Source: Flavobacterium sp. ZT3R18 (GTDB lineage: Bacteria > Bacteroidota > Bacteroidia > Flavobacteriales > Flavobacteriaceae). From it: a DNA stretch of 64,000 nucleotides. The stretch lies in assembly GCF_007097385.1 (NCBI RefSeq), contig NZ_VJZS01000021.1:1-64000 (forward strand). Reading direction: 5' to 3'. The notes under the pieces are model-generated. The model did not search any database. It saw nothing but the letters and a program-made list of their open reading frames with translations, and was not told the origin of the DNA. Below, in pieces: positions 62,121 to 64,000 of this stretch. Position 1 is the first letter of the stretch. Each line of letters starts with the position of its first letter. The translations under genes were made by a program, and so were the position numbers.

Positions 62121-63056
62121 TTATGCTAATACCGATTTCAAATCAGCATTCATATTTCTAACAGCCTCAGCACTTTTTGCAAAAGCAGCTTTTTCAGCAT
62201 CATTTAATTCAATCTCAACAATTTCTTCAACTCCGTTTTTACCTATAATACAAGGTACCCCGATACAAATATCATTTTGTCCGTACTCCCCTTCCACAAA
62301 AACAGAACAAGCAATCATTTTCTTTTGGTCATTCAAAATACTATCTACCAAATAAGCAACAGAAGCTCCTGGAGCATACCAAGCAGATGTTCCCAAAAGA
62401 CCTGTAAGTGTAGCACCACCAACCATAGTTGAAGCAGCTACTTTCTCTAATTCTTCTTGAGATAAAAATTGAGAAACTGGAATACCATTATAAGAAGCCA
62501 AACGGGTTAACGGAATCATTGTGGTATCACCATGACCTCCAATAACCATTGCCGAAATATCGTTAGACGGTTTATCTAAAGCTTTAGACAAATAATATCT
62601 AAAACGAGAGCTATCAAGAGCTCCACCCATTCCTATAATTCTGTTTTTTGGCAAACCTGTTGATTTCAAAGCCAAATAAGTCATAGTGTCCATTGGATTA
62701 GAAACCACAACAACAATACAATTTGGCGAATGCACTAATACATTCTCTACAACTGTTTTTACAATTCCTGCATTGATTCCAATTAATTCTTCTCTGGTCA
62801 TACCTGGTTTTCTAGGAATCCCAGAGGTAATCACAACAACATCACTATTTGCTGTTTTAGAATAATCATTCGTAACACCTGAAACATTTGTATTAAAACC
62901 AGTGTTCGTAGCACATTGCATAATATCCATTGCTTTACCTTCGGCAAAACCCTCTTTAATATCCAATAACACTACTTCACTTGCAATTCCTCTATAAGAA
63001 ATTGAATCTGCACAAGATGCTCCCACATTTCCTGCCCCTACAATGGTAACTTTCAT
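62121..63056 (-). CDS. mdh: Malate dehydrogenase
   Basis: The 311-residue enzyme oxidises malate to oxaloacetate with NAD in the citric acid cycle. It has the Rossmann loop VGAGNVGASCAD, the NAD-selective Asp in VVLLDIKEG, the substrate loop GIPRKPGMTREEL with its arginines (Arg and Arg are typical of malate rather than lactate specificity), and the catalytic His in IGGHGDTTMIPL. This is the LDH-like type of bacterial mdh. It lies between secDF and gyrB in the same orientation, with separate terminators. Confidence 0.96.
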   Translation of the reverse strand: MKVTIVGAGNVGASCADSISYRGIASEVVLLDIKEGFAEGKAMDIMQCATNTGFNTNVSGVTNDYSKTANSDVVVITSGIPRKPGMTREELIGINAGIVKTVVENVLVHSPNCIVVVVSNPMDTMTYLALKSTGLPKNRIIGMGGALDSSRFRYYLSKALDKPSNDISAMVIGGHGDTTMIPLTRLASYNGIPVSQFLSQEELEKVAASTMVGGATLTGLLGTSAWYAPGASVAYLVDSILNDQKKMIACSVFVEGEYGQNDICIGVPCIIGKNGVEEIVEIELNDAEKAAFAKSAEAVRNMNADLKSVLA

Positions 63057-63112
63057 TTTTATATGGTTTTTTTGTTAATTAGTAATAAAAAAAAGTACAG
63101 TCCCTTAAAACA

Positions 63113-64000
<888 letters not shown>

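Overview
The window looks like a piece of a Flavobacterium-type chromosome (phylum Bacteroidota). The evidence is low GC content, Bacteroidota promoters (TAnnTTTG), weak ribosome binding sites, TonB receptors with carboxypeptidase-regulatory N-domains, a fused SecDF, and many short interspersed repeats. Housekeeping genes (topB, valS, folE, cysS, yidD, lgt, secDF, mdh, gyrB) frame accessory DNA. The genus is inferred from style, not from a search.

Layout. 1-2301: the 3' end of a metallopeptidase-toxin-like gene, a translationally coupled secreted protein, and a broken duplicate of the peptidase core, followed by intergenic repeats and a small membrane protein. 2443-8615: reverse-strand metabolic genes (saccharopine-dehydrogenase-like enzyme, Bcr/CflA exporter with a beta-propeller protein, aldo/keto reductase, AraC regulator). 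8898-17056: forward genes (class 3 lipase, FAD oxidoreductase, AraC regulator, YbhB-like protein, topoisomerase III, lipoprotein).

17447-37610 is a 20-kb siderophore uptake and iron-reduction island. It holds three TonB-dependent siderophore receptors, three PepSY membrane proteins (one fused to a flavodoxin/ferredoxin-reductase module), two small membrane proteins, a periplasmic ankyrin protein, a DUF2271 protein, the flavin transferase ApbE, a PchR-like AraC regulator and an esterase. A plausible working model is: receptors import ferric siderophores; PepSY proteins carry electrons across the inner membrane; ApbE attaches FMN to an exported carrier, possibly the DUF2271 protein; the esterase cleaves ester siderophores. 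Four transcription units carry a TAnnTTTG promoter followed by the same palindrome (consensus TTATTTA-N3-TAAATAA), a candidate iron-responsive operator.

37841-44478 is a sensory module of a giant hybrid histidine kinase, CheR, CheB and a receiver-kinase, with no chemoreceptor nearby. 45000-55711 is mostly housekeeping. 55712-58928 is repeat-rich and holds a RelE/ParE-type toxin-antitoxin pair, a gene remnant, an exported double-PilJ-domain protein and miniature inverted-repeat elements. 58929-64000 holds secDF, mdh and the end of gyrB.

The most unusual DNA-level features are: a 130-bp block found twice, each time ending exactly on the start codon of an unrelated gene; families of miniature inverted-repeat elements, one of them nested in another repeat with apparent target duplication; and an intergenic-type repeat tandemly expanded in frame inside topB. 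No tRNA, rRNA, CRISPR array, complete insertion sequence or prophage was seen.
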